A stretch of 64,000 nucleotides of DNA from Corynebacterium zhongnanshanii (lineage in GTDB: Bacteria > Actinomycetota > Actinomycetes > Mycobacteriales > Mycobacteriaceae), in NCBI RefSeq assembly GCF_014490575.1, contig NZ_CP061033.1, forward strand, positions 620,001 through 684,000. The letters are read 5' to 3'. The notes below the pieces were generated by a model. That model did not search any database, was not told the DNA's origin, and saw only the letters and a program-made list of their open reading frames with translations. Within the stretch, counting starts at the first letter, position 1; each line of letters begins with the position of its first letter. Positions 9,160-16,731 of the stretch are shown in pieces. Both the position numbers and the translations under genes were made by a program.

Positions 9160-9945
9160 TTGAACGCTATGTCACCAAACGATAATCGGAATAACCCTTA
9201 CAGTCGCGATGAGGACCAGCGTTCCTATGGAGACGAGCAAGAGACCCAGGTCTTCGGCAGTCTCGGCGACCAGCAGGGTGACGGTTCCGCCTGGCAGGAC
9301 ACGGATGCTCCGGAGCCACCACAGTATCGCCACCAGCCCGCCCAGCAGGGGTATGGCCAGCAGGGATACACCCAACAGTTCGACCCCAATCAGTACAACA
9401 ACCAATACAACGCGGGCGGGGCAGGGGGCTACAACGGGCCCATAGGGCCCGGGCCGCAGGGCCCTCAGGGACCGCAGAGTCTGCAGGGCACGCACGGGTA
9501 TCAGGGCTATGAGGAACCCCGGGAGAAGAAGCTGCCGGTAGGTAAGATCATCGCAGGTATTGTGCTGGTCATTGTTCTGGCCGTGCTGCTGCTCTTTGGC
9601 ATCAATGCCTGGGATACCTTCTCCAGTAACCGAAACTCTGAGTCCTCGTCCAGCACCTCGGCCACCGATCCGAGCACGTCTTCCACGCGGGAATCCGACG
9701 ACCAGAGCTCCCCATCGAGCCGCTCCAACTTGCCGTTCGGCATTGATCCCAGTGCGGTTCCCGAGCTGCCGGAGATGCCTCAGCTTCCCGACGGCGGCGA
9801 TGGTCAGTCCCTGGAGGATCTGAACAAGAAGCTGGACGACATGCTGAAGAACCTCGAAGACCAGCTCGGTGACATCAATGGTGGTGCCGGCGGTGCCAAT
9901 GGCGCCGGCGATACCGGCGCTGGCGGTGGGGAACTCGCTGGTTAA
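9160..9945 (+). CDS. Q/G-rich single-pass membrane protein
   Basis: 261 residues from a TTG at 9160 (AAGG 4 nt before; GGAG 11 nt before); an ATG at 9169 is the alternative. The first ~120 residues are Gln/Tyr/Gly/Pro-rich and probably cytoplasmic (QQGYGQQGYTQQF, GPQGPQGPQ). One membrane helix, KIIAGIVLVIVLAVLLLFGI, follows at about 128-147. The outer part is Ser/Thr-rich, then acidic, then has a short coiled-coil-like segment (DLNKKLDDMLKNLEDQLGD), ending in a Gly/Ala-rich tail. No family is recognised. Located 33 nt after the serine hydrolase, probably in the same operon. Confidence 0.75.
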   Translation: MNAMSPNDNRNNPYSRDEDQRSYGDEQETQVFGSLGDQQGDGSAWQDTDAPEPPQYRHQPAQQGYGQQGYTQQFDPNQYNNQYNAGGAGGYNGPIGPGPQGPQGPQSLQGTHGYQGYEEPREKKLPVGKIIAGIVLVIVLAVLLLFGINAWDTFSSNRNSESSSSTSATDPSTSSTRESDDQSSPSSRSNLPFGIDPSAVPELPEMPQLPDGGDGQSLEDLNKKLDDMLKNLEDQLGDINGGAGGANGAGDTGAGGGELAG

Positions 9946-9963
9946 GCACTAGCTCCCACCGCC
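9922..9963. terminator. Hairpin between convergent genes
   Basis: GGCGGTGGG at 9922-9930 pairs with CCCACCGCC at 9955-9963 around a 24-nt loop containing the upstream gene's stop codon. There is no T-tract on either strand, so a terminator role is tentative. Confidence 0.4.
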
Positions 9964-9975
9964 AACCGGCGCCGC

Positions 9976-12519
9976 CTACTCGCCGCCCAGCGTGTCTTCC
10001 TCCAACGTATCCGGCTCACCGATCCGCGCGCGTTCGGCAGCGATGACCTCCTCGATGAGCTTTGCCTCGGACACATCCAGTGCCTCCGGGTTGGAATCTG
10101 CCGCCACGGATTCACGCGCGAAGTGGTCGAAGAGCTCCCGCTTGTTCTCCAGCATCATCATCAGCCGTTCCTCCACGGAATCCGGGGTGAGCAGCCGGTG
10201 AACCTCCACGGTATTGATCTGTCCCATGCGGTGCGCTCGAGCAATCGCTTGCGCCTCCACAGCCGGGTTGAGCTGTGGCTCGAACAGAATAATGCGATTA
10301 GCCGCCTGGATGTTCAGCCCTTCGCTGGCCGCCGTAATCTGAGCCACCAGCACGGCTCCCGTCTCGGCGGCCGTGAAGTCATCCACGGCCTTCTGCCGCT
10401 CTTCGTGGCTCACACCACCGGCGATGGGGCCAAAAGCCCGGTCGCCCAGCAACTCCATCAGCTCGTCCAAGACGGAACGGAAGTACGTGAAGATGATGGT
10501 CTTACCCGCCTCGGCACCGTCATCCAGCAACTCTGATACGCGCTCCATCTTCGCGGACTCCCGGCCAGCGAAGGCCTTGCGCATATCCATGAAGTGCCCG
10601 CGGTGCACGGCGTTGTTGTAGCGTTGCCGTTCGGCGCTTTTCGCCTCGATCCATTCCTCAATTTCCGTCACAGGCGGAAGCTCATCCAGAACATCCTTCT
10701 GGTTACGACGCAGGTACACGTGCGCAATGGCCTGCTTGAAACTGTGGGGTTTTCCGCGCGCTTTCTCCAGGTCATCCACGATGTCCGGATGCAGGTAGGA
10801 CAACAGCGTTTCGAATTCGCCCACCCGGTTTTCCAGCGGCGTACCGGTCATGAAGACGCAATGCTCCACCTTGTTCGCCAGTGCCTTCACGCCTTGCGAC
10901 TGCAGGGATGCCGTGTTTTTCGCCCGGTGAGCCTCATCGACCACCAGCACGTCCACGCCCGCTCCGCCGCCCTCCACGGGGCCGGTGAGGTCCGCATTGC
11001 GACGCACCTCCGGGAAGCCCGCAATCGCCACACCACCTTTCAGCTTCCACGCCTCATACGTGGATTCCTTGTCCGGCCCGTGCAGAATCATCGGTGAAAG
11101 ATCCGTGAACTTGGCGATTTCGCGCGCCCAGTTGATGCGCAGGGAAGGCGGGCACACCACCAAGGCCTTGGTTTTTCCGCTGCTCGCCAGATGCGTGATG
11201 ACAGCCAGGGCCTGCATGGTTTTACCCAAGCCCATTTCGTCGCCAATCAGCACCCGTTTCTGCGCGAGGGCATACTTCGCGCCGAAGGCCTGGTAGCCAC
11301 GCAGGGAGGCGTGCAGCGTGCCGTTCAGCGTGATGTCCGCGATCCGCTCGGCGATGTCGTGCGGTACGTCGGTTTCTGTCTCGGAATCCCCGAAACTGTG
11401 GAACTCGGCGGCACGAATGGCGTAGAGATTCCACGCGTCCTCCGCGCTGAGCATTGGCGGGGCACTGACCGTCGGAGTGGTGCTGTCCAGCAGGTCGTTG
11501 TTGCCGGCCACGGCCACCAGCGTGCCCGGCTCCACCCTCGCAATGTGCATCGGTGAGGTCGGCAGGTCGCGGAGCGAATCGCGGAAGGTCAACAGGCGAG
11601 CCAGCGCGATGACGTAGGGCGTGCTGGGTCCCTTGTCCTGGTAGTCAATCTTCGGCACCTGCGAATCCACCACGTCCGCGCAATAGGACCTGGCGGCCGC
11701 GATGGCTTGGCTCGCTGTTTTCTGTCCCACCCCGTCGTATTTTTGTAATTCCGACGCCGAGCTTCTCGCTATCTGACGTAACGTCAAATGTTGCAGTGGG
11801 CCTAACCGGAGGCGTCCGCCGGTGATCTGATCGATCACGGAAATGTCCGTCTGGGCGATGATCGCCTCGGCCTGGCTGAGCGCGAGCTGACGACCAGCCC
11901 GGTGCACCTCAGCTTCGAGCGTGTGGCCGATGGCTCGGGAGGCGTCGATCCGGGCAACATGGTCCGCGTGCGCATTCACCACCTCCGGCGTGGACCAGGT
12001 GATCGGCCAGCCGGTGATGCGCTCCAGATCGGCTTCGATCTCGGAGGTGAGCTTGGGCAAGCCGAGGTTCGTGAACTCGTGGGTGGGGGTGGAGCCCAGT
12101 TTTGCGTCGATGCCGCCCAGGATGGCATGGATTGCCTCGACATCAATGGCCTGCAGTTGGGCGATGGCCTGTTCACCGTGAACTGGGCGTCGGGAAAATA
12201 ATTTCGTCAAGCCCCGGTAGCGCGGAACTTTACGGGCCTCGGTGGCCATCTCCTCCAGCTCGGTGTAGCTGGGCAGCACCACCTCGTCCAGGTCTTTGCG
12301 CAACGTGCCGATGTCCAGATTGCGGAACTGCGCCACGTAGGCCGCGGTCTCCACGGTCGGACCGAACGCGAAGACCCGCGTATCGTCATCACTGCCGATG
12401 GTGGGAGGAGTCCCGCCCTGGGCGATGGTGGTGAGGCGAAACTGCGTGGCCTCCCTGTGCTGGATCGCGCTGTGGACAGATCCAATCAGATTCTCCAGCG
12501 ATTCAGTATCAATGTTCAC
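9976..12519 (-). CDS. SNF2-family DEAD/DEAH helicase with N-terminal helix-hairpin-helix region
   Basis: 847 residues. The C-terminal half is a Swi2/Snf2 ATPase: Walker A GDEMGLGKT (about 425), VVDEAHRAKN, motif III TGTPLEN, and motif VI ARAHRMGQ. These proteins translocate on double-stranded DNA. The N-terminal ~400 residues are not a known domain except for a helix-hairpin-helix-like segment (DGVGQKTASQAIAAA, about 255-272) as found in DNA-repair proteins. The GTG start at 12519 has no Shine-Dalgarno but a TACAAT -10 element 7 nt upstream, pointing to a leaderless transcript that begins inside the end of the sucCD region. The partner genes do not tell its role; a DNA-repair or chromatin-remodelling function is inference. 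Confidence 0.85.
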   Translation of the reverse strand: MNIDTESLENLIGSVHSAIQHREATQFRLTTIAQGGTPPTIGSDDDTRVFAFGPTVETAAYVAQFRNLDIGTLRKDLDEVVLPSYTELEEMATEARKVPRYRGLTKLFSRRPVHGEQAIAQLQAIDVEAIHAILGGIDAKLGSTPTHEFTNLGLPKLTSEIEADLERITGWPITWSTPEVVNAHADHVARIDASRAIGHTLEAEVHRAGRQLALSQAEAIIAQTDISVIDQITGGRLRLGPLQHLTLRQIARSSASELQKYDGVGQKTASQAIAAARSYCADVVDSQVPKIDYQDKGPSTPYVIALARLLTFRDSLRDLPTSPMHIARVEPGTLVAVAGNNDLLDSTTPTVSAPPMLSAEDAWNLYAIRAAEFHSFGDSETETDVPHDIAERIADITLNGTLHASLRGYQAFGAKYALAQKRVLIGDEMGLGKTMQALAVITHLASSGKTKALVVCPPSLRINWAREIAKFTDLSPMILHGPDKESTYEAWKLKGGVAIAGFPEVRRNADLTGPVEGGGAGVDVLVVDEAHRAKNTASLQSQGVKALANKVEHCVFMTGTPLENRVGEFETLLSYLHPDIVDDLEKARGKPHSFKQAIAHVYLRRNQKDVLDELPPVTEIEEWIEAKSAERQRYNNAVHRGHFMDMRKAFAGRESAKMERVSELLDDGAEAGKTIIFTYFRSVLDELMELLGDRAFGPIAGGVSHEERQKAVDDFTAAETGAVLVAQITAASEGLNIQAANRIILFEPQLNPAVEAQAIARAHRMGQINTVEVHRLLTPDSVEERLMMMLENKRELFDHFARESVAADSNPEALDVSEAKLIEEVIAAERARIGEPDTLEEDTLGGE

Positions 12520-12526
12520 AGGGAGG

Positions 12527-12532
12527 ATTGTA
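12527..12532 (-). promoter_or_regulatory. -10 element of the SNF2 helicase gene
   Basis: TACAAT on the minus strand, 7 nt before the GTG at 12519, close to the stop of sucD. Only one mismatch to TATAAT; the -35 region is poor. Confidence 0.55.
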
Positions 12533-12533
12533 G

Positions 12534-13415
12534 TTAGCTAATGAGCTCCCGCAGCAATTCCGCTGCCTGTGTTGGGGTTTTACCCACCTGAACTCCAGCC
12601 TCCTCCAGGGCCTTTTTCTTGCCCTCGGCGGTGCCCGAGCTACCAGAGACGATCGCCCCGGCGTGACCCATGGTCTTGCCCTTCGGTGCGGTGAACCCCG
12701 CAATGTAAGCCACGACCGGCTTCGTGACATTGTCCTTGATGTACGCCGCGGCGTGCTCCTCGGCATCGCCACCGATCTCGCCGATCATCATGATGGCTTC
12801 CGTCTCCGGATCATTTTGGAAGGCCTCGATGGCCTTAATGTGGGTGGTGCCAATGATAGGGTCGCCACCAATGCCGATGCAGGTGGTGAAGCCGATGTCC
12901 GAGAGCTCATGCATCATCTGGTAGGTCAGGGTTCCGGACTTGGATACCAGCCCGATCTTTCCTGGGGTGGAGGCAGTCTCCGCGGGAATGATGCCGGCAT
13001 TGGACTGGCCGGGGCTGATGATGCCTGGGCAGTTAGGGCCGATGATCTGGGTCTTCGACTCTTTGGCCAGAGCATGGAACTCCGCCGTGTCTTTGACCGG
13101 CACGCCTTCGGTAATCACCACGGCGAGGGGAATGCCCGCCCGGATGGCCTCTTCCACAGCATCCTTGGTGTACGCAGCGGGCACGAAGATGACGGTGACG
13201 TTGGCGTCGGTGGCATGCATGGCCTCGCGCACACTACCGAACACGGGGATGGAAACGTCGTTGTTGAATTCGACCGTTTCGCCAGCCTTGCGGGGATTGA
13301 CTCCACCGACGATGGTGGAGCCGGAGTCCAGCATGCGTTGGGTGTGCTTGGCCCCTTCGGAGCCTGTCATGCCCTGGACGATAATGCGGGAATTTGAGTT
13401 GAGGAAAATAGACAT
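12534..13415 (-). CDS. sucD: Succinyl-CoA synthetase subunit alpha
   Basis: 293 residues, normal length. It makes succinate plus ATP/GTP from succinyl-CoA in the TCA cycle with SucC. The N-terminal CoA-binding Rossmann domain includes [11 protein letters not shown] and PRKAG; GPNCPG is present, and the phosphohistidine lies in GHAGAIVSG with the histidine at residue 251. It starts 11 nt after the sucC stop, with an AAGGAG sequence upstream, so sucC-sucD form an operon. Confidence 0.98.
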   Translation of the reverse strand: MSIFLNSNSRIIVQGMTGSEGAKHTQRMLDSGSTIVGGVNPRKAGETVEFNNDVSIPVFGSVREAMHATDANVTVIFVPAAYTKDAVEEAIRAGIPLAVVITEGVPVKDTAEFHALAKESKTQIIGPNCPGIISPGQSNAGIIPAETASTPGKIGLVSKSGTLTYQMMHELSDIGFTTCIGIGGDPIIGTTHIKAIEAFQNDPETEAIMMIGEIGGDAEEHAAAYIKDNVTKPVVAYIAGFTAPKGKTMGHAGAIVSGSSGTAEGKKKALEEAGVQVGKTPTQAAELLRELIS

Positions 13416-13426
13416 GGGTACTCCTT

Positions 13427-14608
13427 TTAGCTGTGCTGATCGGCCAGTTCCGCTGCGCGTCGTGCCGCAGCGTCCATGGTGTCTACCTGCTCAAGCTGGG
13501 GGAGATCAGCCTGGGTAAGGATCTCACGGCCCTGCTCGGCATTGTTTCCATCGAGGCGAACAACCAGTGGCTTGGGTTCGATGCCCTCGGAGGACAGGAT
13601 CTTGAAGGCCTGGACGATGCCTTTCGCCACTTCGTCGCAGGCGGTGATACCACCAAAGACATTCACGAAGACGGACTTCACCTGGTTATCACCCAAAATC
13701 ACGGACAAACCATTGGCCATGACCTCCGCGTTGGCGCCGCCTCCGATGTCCAGGAAGTTGGCGGGCTTAGGATTGCTGGCGAATTGCTCGCCGGCGTAGG
13801 CCACCACGTCGAGCGTGGACATCACCAGCCCAGCGCCGTTTCCAATGACGCCCACAGAACCATCCAGCTTCACGTAATTGAGCCCCAGGTTGGTGGCCTT
13901 CAACTCCAGAGGATCGGTGGCGCCATGGTCGGCGAGATCCTTGTGCTCGGGGTGGCGGAAGCTTGCGTTGCTATCGAGGCTGATCTTTCCGTCGAGGGCG
14001 ATGATGTCGCCTCCCGTGGTTTTCACGAGAGGATTGACCTCCACCAGGGTGGCGTCCTCCTCTGTGTACACCTCGTAGAGTTTTTTGAACACAGGAACCA
14101 GAGCCCTGGCCTCTTCTGCGGAAAACCCTGCCTCTGTGGCCAGCTCTCGGGCGAAGGTATCCGTCATCCCATCCAGAGGGGAAAAGGTCTTCTTTACCAG
14201 GGCCTCGGGACGTTCTTCGGCGAGCTTTTCAATGTCCACGCCGCCTTCTTTGGACAGCATGGCCAGGTACTTGCGCTTGGTGCGGTCCAGAAGAATGGAG
14301 AAGTAGTATTCCTCGGCGATGTCTGCGCCCTCTGCGACCATCACCTTGCGTACTGTATGGCCCTTGATGTTCAGGCCCAGGATGTCATCGGCCGTGGCTT
14401 CGGCCTCTTCGGGGCTGTGGGCGATTTTCACTCCGCCAGCCTTGCCGCGGCCGCCGGTTTTCACCTGGGCCTTGACAACGACAACAGGGGTGCCGAGCTT
14501 TTCTGCGGCGGTGCGTGCTTGGGTAGAGCTGGTGGCGACGATGCCTCGAAGGACGGGGACATCATGCTGCTCGAACAGGTCACGAGCTTGGTATTCAAAA
14601 AGATCCAT
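13427..14608 (-). CDS. sucC: Succinyl-CoA synthetase subunit beta
   Basis: 393 residues from the ATG at 14608, which has TTGGAG about 8 nt upstream; 41 residues of further open frame upstream are not coding by comparison with the family, whose N-terminus is [12 protein letters not shown]. The ATP-grasp domain carries [18 protein letters not shown], and the C-terminal domain has [12 protein letters not shown] and [14 protein letters not shown]. It binds nucleotide and succinate and pairs with SucD. First gene of the operon; the csbD terminator lies just upstream. Confidence 0.98.
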   Translation of the reverse strand: MDLFEYQARDLFEQHDVPVLRGIVATSSTQARTAAEKLGTPVVVVKAQVKTGGRGKAGGVKIAHSPEEAEATADDILGLNIKGHTVRKVMVAEGADIAEEYYFSILLDRTKRKYLAMLSKEGGVDIEKLAEERPEALVKKTFSPLDGMTDTFARELATEAGFSAEEARALVPVFKKLYEVYTEEDATLVEVNPLVKTTGGDIIALDGKISLDSNASFRHPEHKDLADHGATDPLELKATNLGLNYVKLDGSVGVIGNGAGLVMSTLDVVAYAGEQFASNPKPANFLDIGGGANAEVMANGLSVILGDNQVKSVFVNVFGGITACDEVAKGIVQAFKILSSEGIEPKPLVVRLDGNNAEQGREILTQADLPQLEQVDTMDAAARRAAELADQHS

Positions 14609-14685
14609 GTGGGGTCTCCAATGGGGTGTAACTGTGGGAATTGAGAACGGTGTGGTCTCGCAGGGGCGGGGGAGTTCACAGCATG

Positions 14686-14721
14686 AAAAAAAGGAGCAAC
14701 TACTACAGAAGTAGTTGCTCC
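14686..14721 (-). terminator. Rho-independent terminator of the csbD-like gene
   Basis: A perfect 11-bp stem (GGAGCAACTAC at 14693-14703 and GTAGTTGCTCC at 14711-14721) with a 7-nt loop, followed on the minus strand by a run of eight T residues. Confidence 0.92.
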
Positions 14722-14777
14722 GGGAAGTCAAGGATCAAGGTCCATGAGCTTAGTGCTGGTGAAATCCGAACTCTGGC

Positions 14778-14978
14778 TTACTTTCCTTCGCCGATGATCT
14801 TGTTCACAGCGTCAGAAGCCTTGTCCTTCAGGTCCTCTACGCCCTGCTTGATGTTGGACTTCACCTGGTCTGCACGACCTTCGTTGGCGAGGGAATCATT
14901 GCCGGTAGCCTCGCCGATGTTCTCCTTAGCGGAGCCGGCTGCCTCTTCGGCCTTGTTCTTCAGGTCATCGATGGACAT
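14778..14978 (-). CDS. CsbD-like stress protein
   Basis: 66 residues with the CsbD pattern: DDLKNKAEEAAGSAKENIGEA, then a basic/acidic repeat with VKSNIKQGVEDLKDKASDA. These small, hydrophilic, largely helical proteins are general-stress induced in many bacteria; the molecular role is unknown. The ATG has TAGGAGGA 6-7 nt upstream on the minus strand, a strong ribosome binding site. Single gene with its own terminator. Confidence 0.9.
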   Translation of the reverse strand: MSIDDLKNKAEEAAGSAKENIGEATGNDSLANEGRADQVKSNIKQGVEDLKDKASDAVNKIIGEGK

Positions 14979-15067
14979 GTAATCCTCCTAGTAGGGGTCT
15001 GGTGGTGCTTGGTGGAAGGGGTTCCCTCAAGCGTGTGGTGCCCAGTGTACAGAAAAATTTTGGAGGG

Positions 15068-15925
15068 CTACTTGCTGTAGTCGTAGAAGCCCTTGCCGGA
15101 CTTACGGCCAACGTGACCAGCGGTGACCATGCGGCGCAGCAGTGGTGGGCATGCGTAGGAAGGATCGCCGTACTCCTTGTACATCACATCAGCGATGAAG
15201 GCACAGGTGTCCAAGCCAACCATGTCAGCCAAGGTCAATGGGCCCATGGGGTGTGCAGCGCCCAGCTTCATGCCGGTATCGATGTCCTCTGGGGTTGCCA
15301 CGCCCTGCTCCACCATGCGGATGGCGGAGAGCATGTACGGCACCAGGAGGAAGTTGACGATGAAGCCGGAGCGGTCCTTAGCCTCAATAGCGGTCTTGCC
15401 CATCACGTCCACGGCGTAGGTACGTGCACGCTCCACGATCTTCTCATCGGAGGTCAGCGCTGGGATGACCTCAACCAAGGGGAGCATGGGCACCGGGTTG
15501 AAGAAGTGCAGGCCCAGGACGCGGCCAGGGTTCTCCGTTGCAGAGGCAATGGTTTGAATCGGCAGGGAGGAGGTGTTGGAGCACAGTGCTGCCTGAGGGT
15601 CGGTCACGATCTTGTCAAGCTTGGCGAAGACATCCTTCTTGATCTCTTCGTTCTCGATGATTGCTTCCATCACCAGTTCGCGGTCTGCGAAGTCTTCAAG
15701 GTTCGTGGTGAAGGTCAGTCGACCCAGGGTAGCGTCCCGGTCTTCCTCGCTCAGCTTGCCACGTTCTACAGCCTTGGCGAGAGACTTTTCGATGCGTGCT
15801 TTACCAGCGTCCGCAAATTCCTGCTTGGCTTCCCATACCAGGACGTCGGAGCCGTTCTTTGCTGCTACTTCTGCGATTCCGGAGCCCATGAGGCCTGCAC
15901 CGATAACACCTACGCGTTGAACCAT
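15068..15925 (-). CDS. 3-hydroxybutyryl-CoA/3-hydroxyacyl-CoA dehydrogenase
   Basis: 285 residues from the ATG at 15925 (AAGGAG 10 nt upstream); an in-frame ATG at 15958 is a weaker choice. The N-terminus VGVIGAGLMGSGIAEVAAKNG is the NAD-binding Rossmann motif; SSLPIQTIA and GLHFFNPVPMLPLVEVI carry the catalytic serine-histidine region; the C-terminal helical dimerisation domain has NFLLVPYMLSAIRM. It oxidises L-3-hydroxyacyl-CoA to the 3-keto form in fatty-acid or butyrate metabolism. FadB2/HbdA type. Stands alone. Confidence 0.93.
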   Translation of the reverse strand: MVQRVGVIGAGLMGSGIAEVAAKNGSDVLVWEAKQEFADAGKARIEKSLAKAVERGKLSEEDRDATLGRLTFTTNLEDFADRELVMEAIIENEEIKKDVFAKLDKIVTDPQAALCSNTSSLPIQTIASATENPGRVLGLHFFNPVPMLPLVEVIPALTSDEKIVERARTYAVDVMGKTAIEAKDRSGFIVNFLLVPYMLSAIRMVEQGVATPEDIDTGMKLGAAHPMGPLTLADMVGLDTCAFIADVMYKEYGDPSYACPPLLRRMVTAGHVGRKSGKGFYDYSK

Positions 15926-16361
15926 GGTGATTTTTCTCCTTATATACGAGGTAGACATATTCTTGGGTTCGTCTTCAACTGTACTGAGTTTGGTTGGGCG
16001 GGGAGTTGTCGAGGGGGAGAAGATGGAACCTTTTGGGGGAGGCAGCGCGGTTGGCAGTACCAAGCTGTGCAGACGCTGGCCTTGGGCGGATTTTCTTGTG
16101 GGGTTCGGCTACTCAACCACTATGGAATGTGCAGTGGGAACACAGGGTTACCCAAGGTTGAGGCCTTAGATTAGGTGTCAGTGCTTGAGAGATTGAGCAT
16201 GAATAGCGAAGAACCTATTGTCAGATAACCGAAAGGTGCTTGAAACGAAATAACGGTCTAACTCTCCTCTTGAAACGTCAGCGCTTCAGCCCTCGGTCAC
16301 TCCGGCCGGGGGCTGAAGCGTGTGCTGTGACGGGGGGCACTGGGGGCACATGTGACGCGGA
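15926..16361. other. 436-nt intergenic region with a strong hairpin
   Basis: No convincing gene. Apart from the leader of the dehydrogenase gene it holds a stable inverted repeat at 16282-16320 (listed separately). The longest frames begin at non-ATG codons and run into the antisense of the next gene. Confidence 0.6.
16282..16320. repeat. 11-bp inverted repeat (hairpin) in intergenic region
   Basis: CGCTTCAGCCC (16282-16292) and GGGCTGAAGCG (16310-16320) are exact reverse complements around a 17-nt GC-rich loop. Flanking CGTCA and TGACG could extend the stem with a bulge. Neither strand has a T-tract, so it may be an atypical terminator of the minus-strand membrane-protein gene or another structured element. 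Confidence 0.65.
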
Positions 16362-16673
16362 TTATTCTTTCTTGTGTGATTCGCTCCACAGTAGTGATAG
16401 AGGAAAGATAAATAGGGTTAGGCCTACCCAGTTATCGGTAATGGCAATAAATAAAGCTCCAGCCCATACGGACACTGTGTCAACCCAGCGGTGCCCGTTG
16501 GCGTACTTGCCCTGATAGTAAGCGCCATCTTTTTGGGTCCAGAAGACTAGAGTGAAATCTGCGGCGGCGGAGATCAGGAGCACGATTGCTGCTACTCGCT
16601 GGCCAAACAGGATGAAGGCAAACGCCGCTATGAGTGTGCATACCCCAACGAGGAAGATCTTCTTGTTTGCCAT
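16362..16673 (-). CDS. Small multi-pass membrane protein
   Basis: 103 residues from the ATG at 16673 (a GTG at 16679 is also possible). Three or four hydrophobic helices: KIFLVGVCTLIAAFAFILFG, VAAIVLLISAAADFTLVFW, VSVWAGALFIAITD and WVGLTLFIFPLSLLW. No recognised family. A good promoter (TTGAAT, 17 nt, TAATAT) sits so close that the transcript should start within a few nucleotides of the start codon. Probably a single gene. Confidence 0.65.
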   Translation of the reverse strand: MANKKIFLVGVCTLIAAFAFILFGQRVAAIVLLISAAADFTLVFWTQKDGAYYQGKYANGHRWVDTVSVWAGALFIAITDNWVGLTLFIFPLSLLWSESHKKE

Positions 16674-16683
16674 GACCACACCG

Positions 16684-16712
16684 ATATTAGTTATTTTTGT
16701 CCACTAATTCAA
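16684..16712 (-). promoter_or_regulatory. Sigma-A-type promoter of the small membrane protein gene
   Basis: TTGAAT (16707-16712), 17-nt spacer, TAATAT (16684-16689) on the minus strand. The expected start is around 16677, so the leader is only a few nucleotides or absent. Confidence 0.7.
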
Positions 16713-16731
16713 TGTTGGGTCTGTAGTGACC

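Noticed and set aside
16240..16515. Plus-strand frame across the hairpin
   Set aside because: Starts at TTG with no ribosome binding site, covers the hairpin and overlaps the antisense of the small membrane-protein gene.
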